64,000 nucleotides of DNA from Prosapia bicincta (Eukaryota > Arthropoda > Insecta > Hemiptera > Cercopidae): the NCBI GenBank assembly GCA_036971475.1, contig JBAIZL010000376.1, forward strand, positions 529,501 to 593,500, read 5' to 3'. A program made the position numbers and the translations under genes. The notes beneath the pieces are model-generated. The model searched no databases. It was not told the DNA's origin and saw only the letters and a list, made by a program, of their open reading frames with translations. Positions 10,986 through 22,040 of this stretch are shown here, one piece after another. Numbering within the stretch: the first letter of the stretch is position 1; each line of letters opens with the position of its first letter.

Positions 10986-11640
10986 GACCGACGTTTCACC
11001 TAAATAACATTGAAAAAACTGTATTACCTGAAGTTTAACCGACCAACATACACGACGTTCAAACGAACAACATTTACACCAAGTTCAAATAGGCTATGGC
11101 GGTTATGGCTACTGAAGGCTAGATCAAATGATCAACGTTTCAGCTAATCAAAGTTGAAAAACTTACGCTAATCAACCAACATTTACACCTAGTTCAAATG
11201 GGTTATGGTTAGTGAAGGCATTGGCAAAAGCCTTTATGATCTGAGCCTTAGACCTTAGACGATATAGATAGCTACCTACGCATACCACAATATCTATGTA
11301 GAAACTGTTATCCTCTGACCAAGGCCTTTACACATATTGTTTAGGTATGTTGTATCAATTACAACATACTGACTAAGACAATAATTACGTAAATACCTCC
11401 ATCAATGAATGGGTAAAGCTACCTTGGAGTCAGCCCTTAAGTAACGCAACCCTGGAGTCAGGCAATAGGTAAAACCGGTCAGGAGTGGTAAAACAGCTAT
11501 CAATGCATACCCTATAACCCTAATACAGTATACATCCTGTATTAATCCATCATGTATGTTACCCTATATAGGCCTACATACTGTGTGTAAACCTACATTC
11601 CTCCTGAAATATGACAATATGCACGTTACCCTACATAGCC
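10986..11640 (+). repeat. Third arm-like module in direct orientation
   Basis: It contains words seen in the left arm in the same orientation: GATCAAATGACCGACGTTTC with TTAACCGACCAACAT (compare 4170-4250), and CAAAAGCCTTTATGATCTGAG with the GCATACCAC words (compare 5145-5290). It is therefore a shuffled, partly duplicated copy of left-arm modules rather than part of the inverted arm. Confidence 0.7.
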
Positions 11641-11950
11641 CTACATACTCTGTATGTGTTAACCATTAGCTAAGCTACACATCGGATATTGTTTGTTAAC
11701 CATTAGTCAATCTACTCTTCCGATACTATGTGTTAAACCATAGTCAGTCTATGCATTGAATATTATGTGTTAACTTGTATTCAAACTTTTCATCGGTTAC
11801 GATGTGTTAAAACATAGTCAAGATATGCATTGGATATTATGTGTTAACCCCTAGTCAAGTTATGCATTGGATATTATGTGTTAACCACTAGTCAAACTAC
11901 ACATCGGATATTATGTGTTAACCCATAGTCAAGCCCATATTAGTTAACCA
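11641..11950 (-). repeat. 37-bp tandem repeat, right arm
   Basis: Inverted counterpart of 5985-6332 (units of TGTTAACCATTAGTCAA plus CATCGGATATTATG). It ends exactly at the T run of the next LINE fragment. Confidence 0.85.
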
Positions 11951-12284
11951 TTTTTTTTCCAGGCGAAAAACCTATTGAGGTTATCATCGCCTAACTAAAG
12001 TTAAGTTTTTAAAACAAATACTACATAAAACTAATCAAAATAAAACAAACTAAATGTTTAAAACTAATTATGATTATAATTATCTAAAATTAAAGAACCT
12101 AAAATTATAAAAAATTTAAATATTGTTAAATAGATTAAGGTGGCGTAAGAAAGCGAGGACACGGTCGATAGCCGTGACATCGTCTCTTAAAACCACCTTT
12201 AAACTACCTCGAAGATCGTAACGTATATACAAATTTGTCAACTCATTACAATCAAGCAGGATATGCTTGATTGTAATATTGGTA
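11951..12284 (-). mobile_element. 5'-truncated I-group LINE 3' end
   Basis: It starts with eight T, then CCAGGCGAAAAACC and GGTTATCATCGCC (terminal hairpin), the A-rich 3' UTR, and about 160 bp of the ORF2 C-terminus (RHLNLFNN region and the CCHC finger). It breaks off at 12284 and runs straight into arm sequence. It therefore sits between two blocks of right-arm 37-bp repeats. No target duplication is evident. Confidence 0.85.
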
Positions 12285-13330
12285 ATTTGTAGGCGAGCTA
12301 CTCATCTGATACTATGCGTTAATGATTAGCCAGGCTATGCATCGGGTACTATGTGTTAACTTGTAGTCAGGCTACTCGTCGGATACTGCGTGTTAACCAT
12401 TAGCTAAACTTTGCATTGGATATAATGTGTTATATTATAATTTGTAAGCCCTTGTAGGGAATCATGTATGTCGGCTTAGCATAATATGTATGCAGGCTTA
12501 CACACATATTTGTTTAACACAGTATGTAGGCTTAACATAGTATATACGCCTATGTATGATAGCATGCATGTTGGCTTAGCATAGTATTTATTTGGTTTAC
12601 ACGCATATTTGTATAACACACTTTATAGAGCTATCACGGATGGTGGCTTAACATAGTATATAAGCCTACACGTCTTACTGAGACCGCATGCGAGGCGTCC
12701 GGCAGGCGTAAGCATACCGAGCCCCTGCAATGTGATAGGTCGATTCCAACCACAGACTGTTGACGATTTGAATTTGAAGTAATTATTGAAATGAGTGTTA
12801 ATTGGTCGGTTAAACTTAGCGTAAGACAGTGTTTCACTGTTGTTTAGTTGAAACGTTGGTCATTTGATCTATCCGATCATTTTTTGATGCTTTCATATAT
12901 TATTATTATTATAAACTACCCCCATTCCCCTGTCCCACCCCACATATATCCAGCATACACTCCAAACACATACAACACTTAAGGATGAGTTAGGTTAGGA
13001 CTCTATGACATCTATCCCCTGTGACAAACAAAACACACCCCTAACACACAACACGCTTAGGGGTAGGTTACAGGCCATTTAGGTGACTTGGGTTTGACAG
13101 CACTACCGAGGCCCTGCAATTAGTCAACCAAAAATTGGCCAGTTTCCGCAAAGACTGTTGGGTATCTGGAATCAACGTAATTGTCGGTCGATTGATATGT
13201 GTGCAAGTTGGTCGGTGAAACTTAGCGTAAGACAGTGTTTCACTGTTGATTAGTTGAAACGTTGGTCATTTGATCTAACCGATCATTTTTTGGCAAATTC
13301 ATATATTATTAAAAACAACCCCCGGTTCGA
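12285..13330 (-). repeat. Right arm, unique and tandem modules
   Basis: Reverse complement of left-arm blocks. Positions 12285-12520 match 5860-6130, 12650-12990 match 4560-4930, 12985-13130 match 4340-4480, and 13200-13310 match 4140-4250. Similarity by eye is high but not perfect. The right arm lacks much of the left 4905-5860 block. Confidence 0.85.
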
Positions 13331-13556
13331 ACCTACCCCCACATCTAACCAAAATACACTCTAAGCATACAACGCTTTTTCTTAGGTTAGGACACTAGAG
13401 CTAGACGTCATCTTGTTCCCGCTGTATGGGCGCCGCCATTTCGTTCCCGCCATATGAGCGCCTACATCTTGGAAAGTGGTGGGGGTAAATACTACGGCCT
13501 TCCTATTGGCTCCCTCCAAAGCGATCCATCTACACTGTAGCCTTCTCTACTCACAC
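13331..13556 (-). repeat. GC-rich module, inverted copy
   Basis: Reverse complement of the blocks at 2926-3123 and 3936-4133. It reads CTACCCCCACATCTAACC on the left and GTAGCCTTCTCTACTC on the right. Confidence 0.85.
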
Positions 13557-15800
13557 ACCTAGAAGGCGCGGCATATAGCTGAAATCCTTGACATAGAGCA
13601 AAAAGCCATAGGAGAAAGCTCGAAGGCACGTCATAAAGCTGGAAATGGAACATAGTTGGAAGCCATTGTGCATACCCAGAAGCCATGGCAAACACCTAGA
13701 AGGAGCGGCATATAGCTGAAATCCTTGACACAGAGCAAGATGCCATAGGAGAAAGCTCGAAGGCACGTCATAAAGTTGGAAATGGAACATAGTTGGAAGC
13801 CATTGTACACACCCAGAAGCCATGGCACACACCTAGAAGGCGCAGCATGTAGCTGAAATCTTTGACACAGAGCAAGAAGCCATAGGATAAAGCTCGAGGG
13901 CACGTCATAAAGCTGAATGATTAAAACTGAAACAAATGGAACATAGTTGGAAGCCATTGTACACACCCAGAAGCCATGGGACAGACCTAGAAGGCGCTTC
14001 ATTTAACTAAATTCCTGGAAACAGAGCAAGATGCCATATTAGAAAGCTCGAAGGCACGTCATAAAGCTGGAAATGGAACGAAGTTGGAAGCCATTGTACA
14101 CACCCAGAAGCCATGGCACACACCTAGCAGGCGCGGCATATAGCTGAAATCTTTGACACAGAGCAAGAAGCCATAGGTGAAAGCTCGAAGGCACGTCATA
14201 AAGCTGGAAATTGAACATAGTTTTATAAGCCATTGTACATACCCAGAAGACATGGCACAGACCTAGAAGGCGCTTCATTTAGCTGAATTCCTTGAAACAG
14301 AGCAAGATGCCATATTAGAAAGCTCGAAGGCGCGTCATAAAGCTGGAATTGGAACGAAGTTGGAAGCGATTGTACACACCCAGAAGCCATGGCACACACC
14401 TAGAAGGCGCTTCATGTAGCTGAAATCTTTGACACAGAGCAAGAAGCCATAGGAGAAAGCTCGAAGGCACGCCATAAAGCTGGAAATTGAACATAGTTGG
14501 AAGCCATTGTACATACCCAGAAGCCATGGCACAGACCTAGAAGGCGCTTCATTTAGCTGAATTCCTTGACACAGAACAAGATGCCATAGGAGAAAGCTCG
14601 AAGGAACGTCATAAAGCTGGCTGGAAATGGAACGAAGTTGGAAGCCATTGTACACACCCAGAAGCCATTTCACACACCTAGAAGGCGCGGCATGTAGCTG
14701 AAATTTTTGACACAGAGCAATAAGCCATAGGATAAGGTCGAAGGCACGTCATAAAGCTGAATGATTAAAATTGAAACAAATGGAACATAGTTGGAAGCCA
14801 TTGTACAAACCCAGAAGCCTTGACACACACCTAGAAGGCGCGGCATGTAGCTGAAATCCTTGTCACAGAGCAAGAAGCCATAGGAGAAATCTCGAAGGCA
14901 CGTCATAAAGCTGAATGATTAAAACTGAAACAAATGGAACATAGTTGGAAGCCATTGTACACACCCAGAAGCTATGGCACACACCTAGCAGGCGCGGCAT
15001 ATAGCTGAAATTTTTGACACAGAGCAATAAGCCATAGGATAAGGTCGAAGGCACGTCATAAAGCTGAATGATTAAAATTGAAACAAATGGAACATAGTTG
15101 GAAGCCATTGTACACACCCAGAAGCCATGGCACACACCTAGAAGGCGCGGCATATAGCTGAAATCCTTGACACAGAGCAAGAAGCCATTTCACAGAACTT
15201 GAAGCCATGACACAGAGCTGGAAGCCATAAAACTTAGCTAGATGCAACAATACATAGCTAGATCCCACAATACAGAGATGGAAGCCATAACAGATAGTTG
15301 GAGGCTATAACACAGAGCTCGTAGCTAAAGGCACAGAGCTGGAGATGCCAAAACACAGAGCTGGAAGCCATAACACATATCTAGAGGCCATGGCACAGTG
15401 CCGGAAGCCATAACACATAGCTAGATGTCACAACACAGAGCTGGAAGCCATAACACATATCAAGAGGTCATGGCACAGAGCTGGAAGCCATAACACTTAG
15501 CTAGATGCAACAACACAGAGCTGGAAGCCATAACACATAGCTAGATGTCACAACACAGAGCTGGAGGACAAACCAGATACCTGGAGGCTATAACACAGAG
15601 CTCGTAGCTAAGGCACAGAGCTGGAGATGCCAAAACACAGAGCTGGAAGCCACAACACATATCTAGAGGCCATGGCACAGAGCCGGAAGCCATAACACAT
15701 AGCTAGAGGCCATGACACATAACTGGATGCCACTACACAGACCTGGAAGCCATAACACATAGCTAGAGGCCACAACACAGAATTGGAAACCATGTTACAC
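13557..15800 (-). repeat. Right outer minisatellite, ~20-bp units, 137-bp higher order
   Basis: The same family as 3124-3935, inverted. Positions 13557-15180 carry the 137-bp higher-order form; many copies include the word ACACACCTAGAAGGCG and alternate between versions with and without TGAATGATTAAAACTGAAAC. From 15180 to 15800 the array is the simpler form, ACACAGAGCTGGAAGCCATA alternating with ACACATAGCTAGAGGCCAT (40-bp pairs). The array ends near 15800. Confidence 0.92.
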
Positions 15801-16189
15801 AGTAGAGATTTTCAAGACTGTGTATTGAGTACAAAATATTTCTAACTAAACGGTTGATAATTCCATGTAATAAATATCAGGAACCAACATTTTGCGTATG
15901 TATACGTTATACTCTCGTAACGTTGATGCCTGTTTCATTACTGTTATTGTAAAGATATAAATTTCCTTTGTGTGAATTCGGGTGAGTATCATGGCTCTCG
16001 TGAGTAGCGGCCACACACTTCTTATAATCTAATCTATAGGGGTGGTGAAGGAAGTTCTCTACTCCCTACATTTGATTTTTTCATTATTCTTAATGAGAAA
16101 TGAATTTCTCTTGAGAAAGAAATAAGGAACGTGGAGTAAATTGTTACGGAATTATGGGATACATTTCGTTGGCTAGAAAGGTCTTTCAT
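15801..16189. other. Non-coding DNA
   Basis: No gene, repeat or motif is recognised. Confidence 0.6.
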
Positions 16190-16810
16190 AGATAAGTTTT
16201 ATTATGCAATAACGTTTTAATCGAAAATCTACGAAAGGTGTAACAAATCACTACGACCCACGTTGTGGCCAAGCGAGGTTGACGATTCCTTGTACAGACT
16301 TATCTTTGTATCCCTCCAGTGTTTAAACTCTGCGTTTTTTTTAACATTTCCTAAAACAGCTCTGGTTAAACTAAATGATAATAAGATAATAATATTTATT
16401 TAAATAAACGTAAAATTTATAAATGAATATTCCCGATACAATTTTCTACATTCCAGGCATTTATCCTGTGGGAAAGCTCGACTGAATGCGCGAAGCTTAT
16501 GCAGTGACTGCAATTTCCTCTGCCAGGAAGGGTAATGGGTTTGTGATGGAACAGGAAATTAGTTGAGAAGTTGTGATGGAAACAATTTGTTTTTCGTTCC
16601 AACTCCATCTCCGATTACCATATTGTTTCCAGACTGCATTTACGTCACCGCTCAAGGGATTCGGAAATGTATCTGTAGGATTCAAGTTGGGCCAAATTCT
16701 ACTCCGTAATATTTACAATTAAATAGGTCAGTGTTTCCACTTGGAGTAATCATTCAGGCTTGATGTAAATTTAAACAGTTTCAAACTTATCAGACTGGAG
16801 TGAGGTTGTT
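16190..16810 (+). repeat. 600-bp interspersed repeat, copy 1
   Basis: Matches 21440-22040 in reverse complement over its whole length. Shared words include AATCTACGAAAGGTGTAAC, CATTCAGTCGAGCTTTCC (on the opposite strand) and AATTTGGCCCAACTTGAA. Short frames here shift between the copies, so it is not judged to be protein-coding. No element class is recognised. Confidence 0.85.
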
Positions 16811-17384
16811 ATTTTTCAAAAGTCTTTAAATGCTTCTGGAGATTTTTTAGATGCATTATAAAGTGATATAAAGACTGTAGCTGACTAGCTAAGATGGAAA
16901 TTGTAACCTCTGTAGAGTATAGGCAACTACTACATCCCTGTTTAACTTTGAGAACAAAATTTGTATTTGACTTTTTAAAAACAAAATTTCCCTCCACAAA
17001 ATATTCATTTAGAACATAATCACATCTCCACTTAAATCCATACAGTTAAAATAAAACAAATAAGTTCAACACAATACGGTCTTTAGTATGTTTTACTATT
17101 ATGCTTTATCTATATGTATTACTTCCATGTAGTTTTAATTGTTCACTATATAATTGTATATTTCACAAAAATGTTCTTTGGGATTTAATAAATTTTAAAA
17201 CAAAGTCAAATTCCCTCCATATTGACATAACAAACAATAAAATTATGAATAGAATAAATGTAATAAATACTATCAAGATTACACGATTAAATATTTTTGT
17301 CTAACTATATCTTTTTCAATTTCGTCTATTAGTTCACACCTTCCTTGTATAAATTTATATATTTTGTTCAAATTTTCATTGTTA
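16811..17384. other. AT-rich non-coding DNA
   Basis: Nothing beyond short chance frames is seen. Confidence 0.55.
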
Positions 17385-17770
17385 ATGAAATACATTTTAT
17401 TCATCCACTAAAGTTCAAATAAATTTTTTTAAACTTTTAGTGGATGATACCTGATGTTAATAAAGTTTTTTTCAAATAATAATTCGTGAATGAAGTTTAA
17501 TTAGTTAATTTTAGTTTTATATGGGGAGAAAAACTTTGCACAAAAGGAACAAGGTATGCATTATAGTTATTTAGATCCATTTGACTTATGGCTTAAAATA
17601 GTTGATAACATATGATTTCATAAAACAGCTGATTGTATGTTATATGTGCTACAGAACAGTTGTTTTAACGCACAGGTTGTTACTTAATTTATATTAATTG
17701 TAATTATTTAATTAAAAATGACTAAAATAATTTTTTTTACCCAAGTAGGAATTGACTTTAATTTTTGTGT
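17385..17770 (+). repeat. ~400-bp interspersed repeat, copy A
   Basis: A family with copies near 23200-23560 (inverted), 26000-26345, 31615-31760 (inverted), 32385-32790 and 44080-44430. Hallmarks in order are TTATTCATCCACTAAAGTTCA, TAGTGGATGATACCTGATG, an ACAGCTGATTNTATGTTA box, a second ACAGTTGTTTTAACGCA box about 35 bp later, and AGTAGGAATTGACTTTA. No coding capacity is seen. It may be a small non-autonomous transposon. Confidence 0.8.
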
Positions 17771-18193
17771 GTTTATAATACTTGTTTTCAATTCAATATT
17801 CTTAACCATCTTCAGAGGTTTTAGTATATATTATTACTTCAAAGAAGTTTTAATTGCCAATTATATTTACGGCACACATCACCACAGTTTTAATACAATT
17901 CTATTTAATACAAGAATAATTGTTTGCATTAAAACTTATTCTAAATGATATTTTGCATTGAGTATTTTAAAATAGTAGTTTATGGGAAAAGAGATGTCAA
18001 AAACCATTTTAAATAAATGAACTTGTAAACATTTCTGCTTAAATTGTAACAACTTATCAAGCTATTGTATTGATTTTTTTAGTTATTCTTAATATCTTAA
18101 GTTATGTTCTGGAGCTTATTGAAACTGAATATTTTATTGTTCAGGACTATTTTCTTGTTGCTTCGTGAAGCGAACATTAAAAGAAAATAAGTG
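17771..18193. other. AT-rich non-coding DNA
   Basis: Nothing recognised. Confidence 0.55.
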
Positions 18194-18344
18194 TTACTCT
18201 GCAGGGGTGCTCCTAGGGGAGGTTAGGTTACAAGAGAAACATTTTAGTAACAGAAAGCGTTCGAGTTTACTTCGTAATTGTTTAATGGCTTTATGTGGAA
18301 CTTTGTAAGTTGTGACACCGTTATATAGATCGATGTGTAGGATA

Positions 18345-18700
18345 GCCTCACGAATAACTCTAGTCTTGTAGTTTTCCACTTGAGCAATCTGTCGGCAAGA
18401 TTGGAAATCAATGGTATGCCCTGTATCGCAGTGGTGCATGTATAACACCGACGTTTTCTGCTTGTTTTTAAGGCCCAGTTTGTGCTCCTCAAGCCCAGCT
18501 AAGATACGTCTGTTCGTTTGGCCAATGTACGATTTCTTACAAACTCCACAAGAAACGCTTTAAACGCCATAGTTTTCCACGCCAAGATCTTTTCTTTGGC
18601 TTTACCAAGAACCTTGGCGATGGTGATGTTAGGTTTGTAGACAGAACGCATATCATGCCTCCTAAAGAGTCTGCCAATTCTATACTTGTGAAACCGAGGA
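18345..18700 (-). pseudogene. Penelope-like element, left copy (GIY-YIG region)
   Basis: Read on the minus strand, this copy gives GRLFRRHDMRSVYKPNI, a KVLGKAKEKI stretch, a GIY-YIG-like core (KKSYIGQTNRR in the sister copy, frameshifted here), LGLKNKQK, then HHCDTGHTIDFQSC and REAI. It matches 18920-19240 on the plus strand closely. The match ends just after the REAI codons at about 18345, so both its C-terminal end and its reverse transcriptase are missing. It lies head-to-head with the right copy. GIY-YIG endonucleases cut target DNA for Penelope-like retroelements. Confidence 0.8.
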
Positions 18701-18712
18701 CATCGAGAACTC

Positions 18713-19394
18713 GTGTTAACGGACATCCATTCGATGGACCATGAACTTATTACTATGAGAGAGGTGCTTAGAAGCAATGGCTATAAAAAGTATGCCATTG
18801 ATAAAGCGTTACACCGCCAAAGTGTCCTTCCAGTTGACGTGAACGAGAAAGAGACTGAGAAAGCTGGTACTGTTTTCTTGCCCTTTATTAAAGGAACCAC
18901 TGATAGGATTAGCAGACTCTTTAGGAGGCATGGTATACGTTCCGTTTACAAACCAAACATCACCGTCGACAAGGTCCTTGGTAACGCCAAAGAAAAGATC
19001 TTCTTGGAAAACCATGGCGTTTACAACGTTTCTTATGGACTATGTAAGAAATCGTACATTGGCCAAACGAATAGACGTATCTCAACTAGGCTTGAGGAGC
19101 ACAAACTGGGTCTTAAAAACAAGCAAAACGTCGGCTCTGTACAGGCACCACTGCGATACAGGTCATACCATTGATTTCCAATCTTGCCGACAGACTGCTC
19201 AAGTGGAAAACTACATAACTAGAATTATTCGTGAGGCTATCGAAATAGAGAAGCAAGGGAGTCTTAACAAACGCGATGATACTTTGAATTTTCCCGCAGT
19301 GTGGAAATGTTTCATCGATAGATTTTATCGGCAGAAAGGTGAACAAAAGGAAAGGAATGTGAGTAATTGTTTGGCTCAGGTGTGTGTGAATTGA
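18713..19394 (+). pseudogene. Penelope-like element, right copy: RT tail and GIY-YIG endonuclease
   Basis: Two frames form one broken protein. The first (18713-19174) starts with the post-palm segment of Penelope reverse transcriptase (HSMDHELITMREVLRSNGYK), then SRLFRRHGIRSVYKPN, and the endonuclease core GVYNVSYGLCKKSYIGQ with R and EHK residues. A 2-nt deletion near 19122, relative to the left copy, shifts reading to the second frame. That frame continues HHCDTGHTIDFQSC, REAIEIEKQGSLNKRDDTLNF and the C-terminus, stopping at 19394. The C-x2-C/H pattern and REAIEI motif are characteristic of Penelope-like elements. The 5' part of the RT is absent, so the copy is dead. A GAAAC-bearing hairpin follows at 19478-19507. 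Confidence 0.85.
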
Positions 19395-19477
19395 CGTCAA
19401 TGGGCGTGGCTTCATATCTCTATATATAGGAACAGAGTTATCTGCGCTCTTCACTCGCTCTTCAACTGATGTCATTT

Positions 19478-19507
19478 GGTCAATGCTAGATGAGATTCTA
19501 GCGAAAC
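19478..19507 (+). ncRNA. Hammerhead-like hairpin after the Penelope ORF
   Basis: GGTCAAT, then a perfect 6-bp stem GCTAGA/TCTAGC, then GAAACG. The stem-GAAAC side fits the pattern seen at 20313, 30088, 40884 and 61878. The CTGAWGAT side is poorly conserved here, so this copy is probably inactive if it was ever a ribozyme. Confidence 0.35.
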
Positions 19508-19567
19508 GTTGGAACTGCGATTTTATGCACTACAGAACGAACGGATGTACTCCAGATAATAACTATT

Positions 19568-19572
<5 letters not shown>

Positions 19573-19637
<65 letters not shown>
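19573..19637. repeat. (TA)n microsatellite
   Basis: An uninterrupted TA run. Confidence 0.97.
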
Positions 19638-19641
<4 letters not shown>

Positions 19642-19799
19642 TTATTTATACTGTATTTGAACAAAAATATATAACAGGAGAGTTTTATTTAGAAGCTTTT
19701 AGCCAACTTACATTAATGCCATTACAAAAATATTCAAGTAATGCGTTTACATTATATGGTGAAAATATCACGTACATTTTCTTACAGAATTCAACTTTT

Positions 19800-19905
19800 A
19801 AAAATTAAAACTAATAAATTAATATTTTAAAAAACTGCATTAACAAAAAGTGTCATACATTTGTAAAAAAATAAATTTAGATTACAATGGATAAATATGA
19901 ATATA
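19800..19905 (-). repeat. Partial copy of the ~400-bp repeat
   Basis: AAAACTGCATTAACAAAAAG with AGTGTCATACATTTGTA matches the inverted copy at 23430-23520. The CAGCTG boxes are missing. Confidence 0.5.
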
Positions 19906-19996
19906 TTTTATCAACAATTAAATAAATGAGTAAGATGTATATAGAAAGAGTGTTAACTAATTAGTATAAAATGAATAAGGGTGTAGGTAGATATAT

Positions 19997-20401
19997 AAAT
20001 AATATTCGAGCTGGCTTGTGAGTGAAAGTTATAATTAAATAATAAAAATATATACAACTCACAAATATACAATTTTTTATTTCAAACGCGTTTCGACGAC
20101 TACTTTGTCGTCATCTTCAGTGAAAATACACAAATGAAATTAACTAAAAAATATGTATATATTAAACATAACCTATAAAGTTTTAGCAAAGGTAAAAAAA
20201 CCTTTGCTAAAAGGTTTTTACCTTTTCACTTTTGTTTTTACCTTTGCTAAAACTTTATAGGTTATGTTTAATATATACATATTTTTTAGTTAATTTCATT
20301 TGTGTATTTTCACTGAAGATGACGACAAAGTAGTCGTCGAAACGCGTTTGAAATAAAAAATTGTATATTTGTGAGTTGTATATATTTTTATTATTTAATT
20401 A
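19997..20401. repeat. Near-perfect palindrome with paired hammerhead-like cores
   Basis: The left arm (about 20030-20200) and right arm (about 20238-20402) are almost identical in reverse complement, with a ~35-bp spacer rich in AAAGGTTTTTACC. Each arm contains CTGAAGAT, a 6-bp stem GACGAC/GTCGTC with loop AAAGTA, then GAAACGCG (plus strand 20313-20343, minus strand 20120-20090). The whole unit is flanked by the 13-bp direct repeat TAGGTAGATATAT (19984-19996 and 20402-20414), which looks like a target-site duplication. Confidence 0.85.
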
Positions 20402-20414
20402 TAGGTAGATATAT

Positions 20415-20761
20415 GTATGTAAATATACGCTTTTAGTAATTTTGTATTGTATTTATTGCTGTATGATTAATTCTATGAATTCGAGTAAAACATGACTACA
20501 TTTTAAATAAGCATTTTGTTAGAGGGAAGTTTATTGGTAAATATTACAGGAACATTTTCTTCTAAAAGTATAACAGAGTTGCCATAGGCACATATACTCT
20601 ACTGAGGTTACAATCTTTATAAAACAACCTTAGCCAATCAGATTCAGTCTTATTTCACCTTGTAATGCATCTTCTTAGACAAGACCTTCTTATACTTGTA
20701 AAGAATAAAACGAGGTGTAAAAATAACAACCTCTCTCCAGTCTAATACTTTATTTTTTTCC
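20415..20761. other. AT-rich non-coding DNA
   Basis: No feature recognised. Confidence 0.55.
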
Positions 20762-21252
20762 TTTTTTTCCCAGGCGAAAAACCTATTAAGGTTATCATCG
20801 CCTAACTAAAGTTAAATTTTAAAATAAATATTACAAAATAAAACAAAATAAATAAAATATATTTTTAAAACTAACTGTAACTATCTATAACTAAAGAAAC
20901 TAAACTTATACAATATTTAAATATTATTATATAGATTAAGGTGGCGTAAGAACGCGAGGACACGGTCGATAGCCGTGACATCGTCCCTTAAAACCACCTT
21001 TAAACTACCTCGAAGTTTGCAACGAATATACAAATTGGCCAACTCATCACAATCAAGCAGAATGTGCTTGACTGTGATGGTACTTTTACAAAACGGACAA
21101 AGTGATGGATCGTCATGTCTCATCAACCATCCATGCGTTAACAAAGAGTGGCCGATGCGAAGTCGAGTTACCATCACTTCCTCCCTACGATTCGAACGAA
21201 CAGATGTCCTCCATGGTCGGACGGTATTTTTGATGTCCCTCAGCTTGTTTGT
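20762..21252 (-). mobile_element. 5'-truncated I-group LINE (ORF2 C-terminus)
   Basis: It starts with a T run, the CCCAGGCGAAAAACC hairpin and an A-rich 3' UTR. The open frame on the minus strand then covers NKLRDIKNTVRPWRT, RLRIGHSLLTHGWLMRHDDP, and the CPFC-x7-H-x4-C finger to the C-terminal RHLNLYNN. Family homology stops at about 21252, just after the codons for NKL. This copy matches those at 35623 and 39212 better than the one at 6683. No clear target duplication was found. Confidence 0.88.
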
Positions 21253-21439
21253 AACACTTCCAGGGATACCAACTGCACAAAATAAAATCACCGAATTATA
21301 AAAGTGTCACTATATGAAATCATATGATTTCTGCTCTGAAATGGTGTCAGAATGAATGTATATACAGCAAACATTACCCTCTCTAAAACTGCAAAATGAG
21401 CGGTTTTACGACTTTGACATTCCACAAACATTGTTAACA
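21253..21439. other. Non-coding DNA between LINE and repeat
   Basis: Nothing recognised. Confidence 0.5.
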
Positions 21440-22040
21440 TTAGTTGTGTAAAAGTTTGAAACTGTTTAAATTTATATCAAGCCTGAATGACTACCCCAAG
21501 TGGAAACTCTGACCGATAGTGTAAATATTACGGAGCAGAATTTGGCCCAACTTGAAAATCCTATATATATTTCCGAATCCCTTGAGCGGTAACGTAAATG
21601 CAGTCAGTCAGCCGCACTGGAAACAATATGGTAATCGGAGATGGAGTTGGAACGAAAAATAAATTGTTTCCATCACAACTTCTCAACTAATTTCCTGTTC
21701 CATCACAAACCCATTACCCTTCCTGGCAGAGGAAATTGCAGTCACTGCATAAGCTTGGCGCATTCAGTCGAGCTTTCCGGATAAATGTCTGGAAGATAGA
21801 AAATTGTATCGGGAATATTTATTTGTAAAATTGTATTTATTTAAATAAATATTACAAGTTATTCCCATTTGGTTTAGTCATAGGTATTTTAATAAATGTT
21901 AAAAAAAACTTTGAGTTTAAACACTGCAAGGATACAAAGCTAAACCTGTACAAAGAACCGTCAGTCCCGCTTAGCCGCAGTGTGGGGTGTAGTAATTTGT
22001 TACACCTTTCGTAGTATTTCTATTAAAAAGTCATTTTATT
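21440..22040 (-). repeat. 600-bp interspersed repeat, copy 2 (inverted)
   Basis: Reverse complement of 16190-16810. The two copies bracket the Penelope-like element and palindrome at a distance of about 4.6 kb. They differ by small indels and many substitutions, so the duplication is not recent. Confidence 0.85.

Larger units (their letters stand above)
2640..15800. repeat. 13-kb mosaic with large inverted arms (foldback-like)
   Basis: Several distinct modules on the left recur as reverse complements on the right. The GC-rich block at 2926-3123 and 3936-4133 matches 13331-13556. The block at 4140-4250 matches 13200-13310. Block 4340-4480 matches 12985-13130, and 4560-4930 matches 12650-12990. 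Block 5860-6130 matches 12285-12520, and 6130-6332 matches 11640-11950. Outside the arms lie minisatellites of one family. The middle carries a retrotransposon, a 19-bp array and a third arm-like module in direct orientation (10986-11640). This organisation, long inverted arms built from tandem subrepeats, is typical of foldback-type elements. No transposase frame was found, and no single clean terminal repeat or target duplication is visible. Confidence 0.7.

Noticed and set aside
13320..13335. GGTTCGAACC, resembling a tRNA B box
   Set aside because: There is no A box or cloverleaf around it, and the mirrored left-arm copies have GGGTTCGCCCC instead. Taken as chance inside the arm module.
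16245..16300. TGGCCAAGCGAGG, resembling a tRNA-type A box in the 600-bp repeat
   Set aside because: No B box follows at the right distance in either copy, so a tRNA-derived SINE is not supported.
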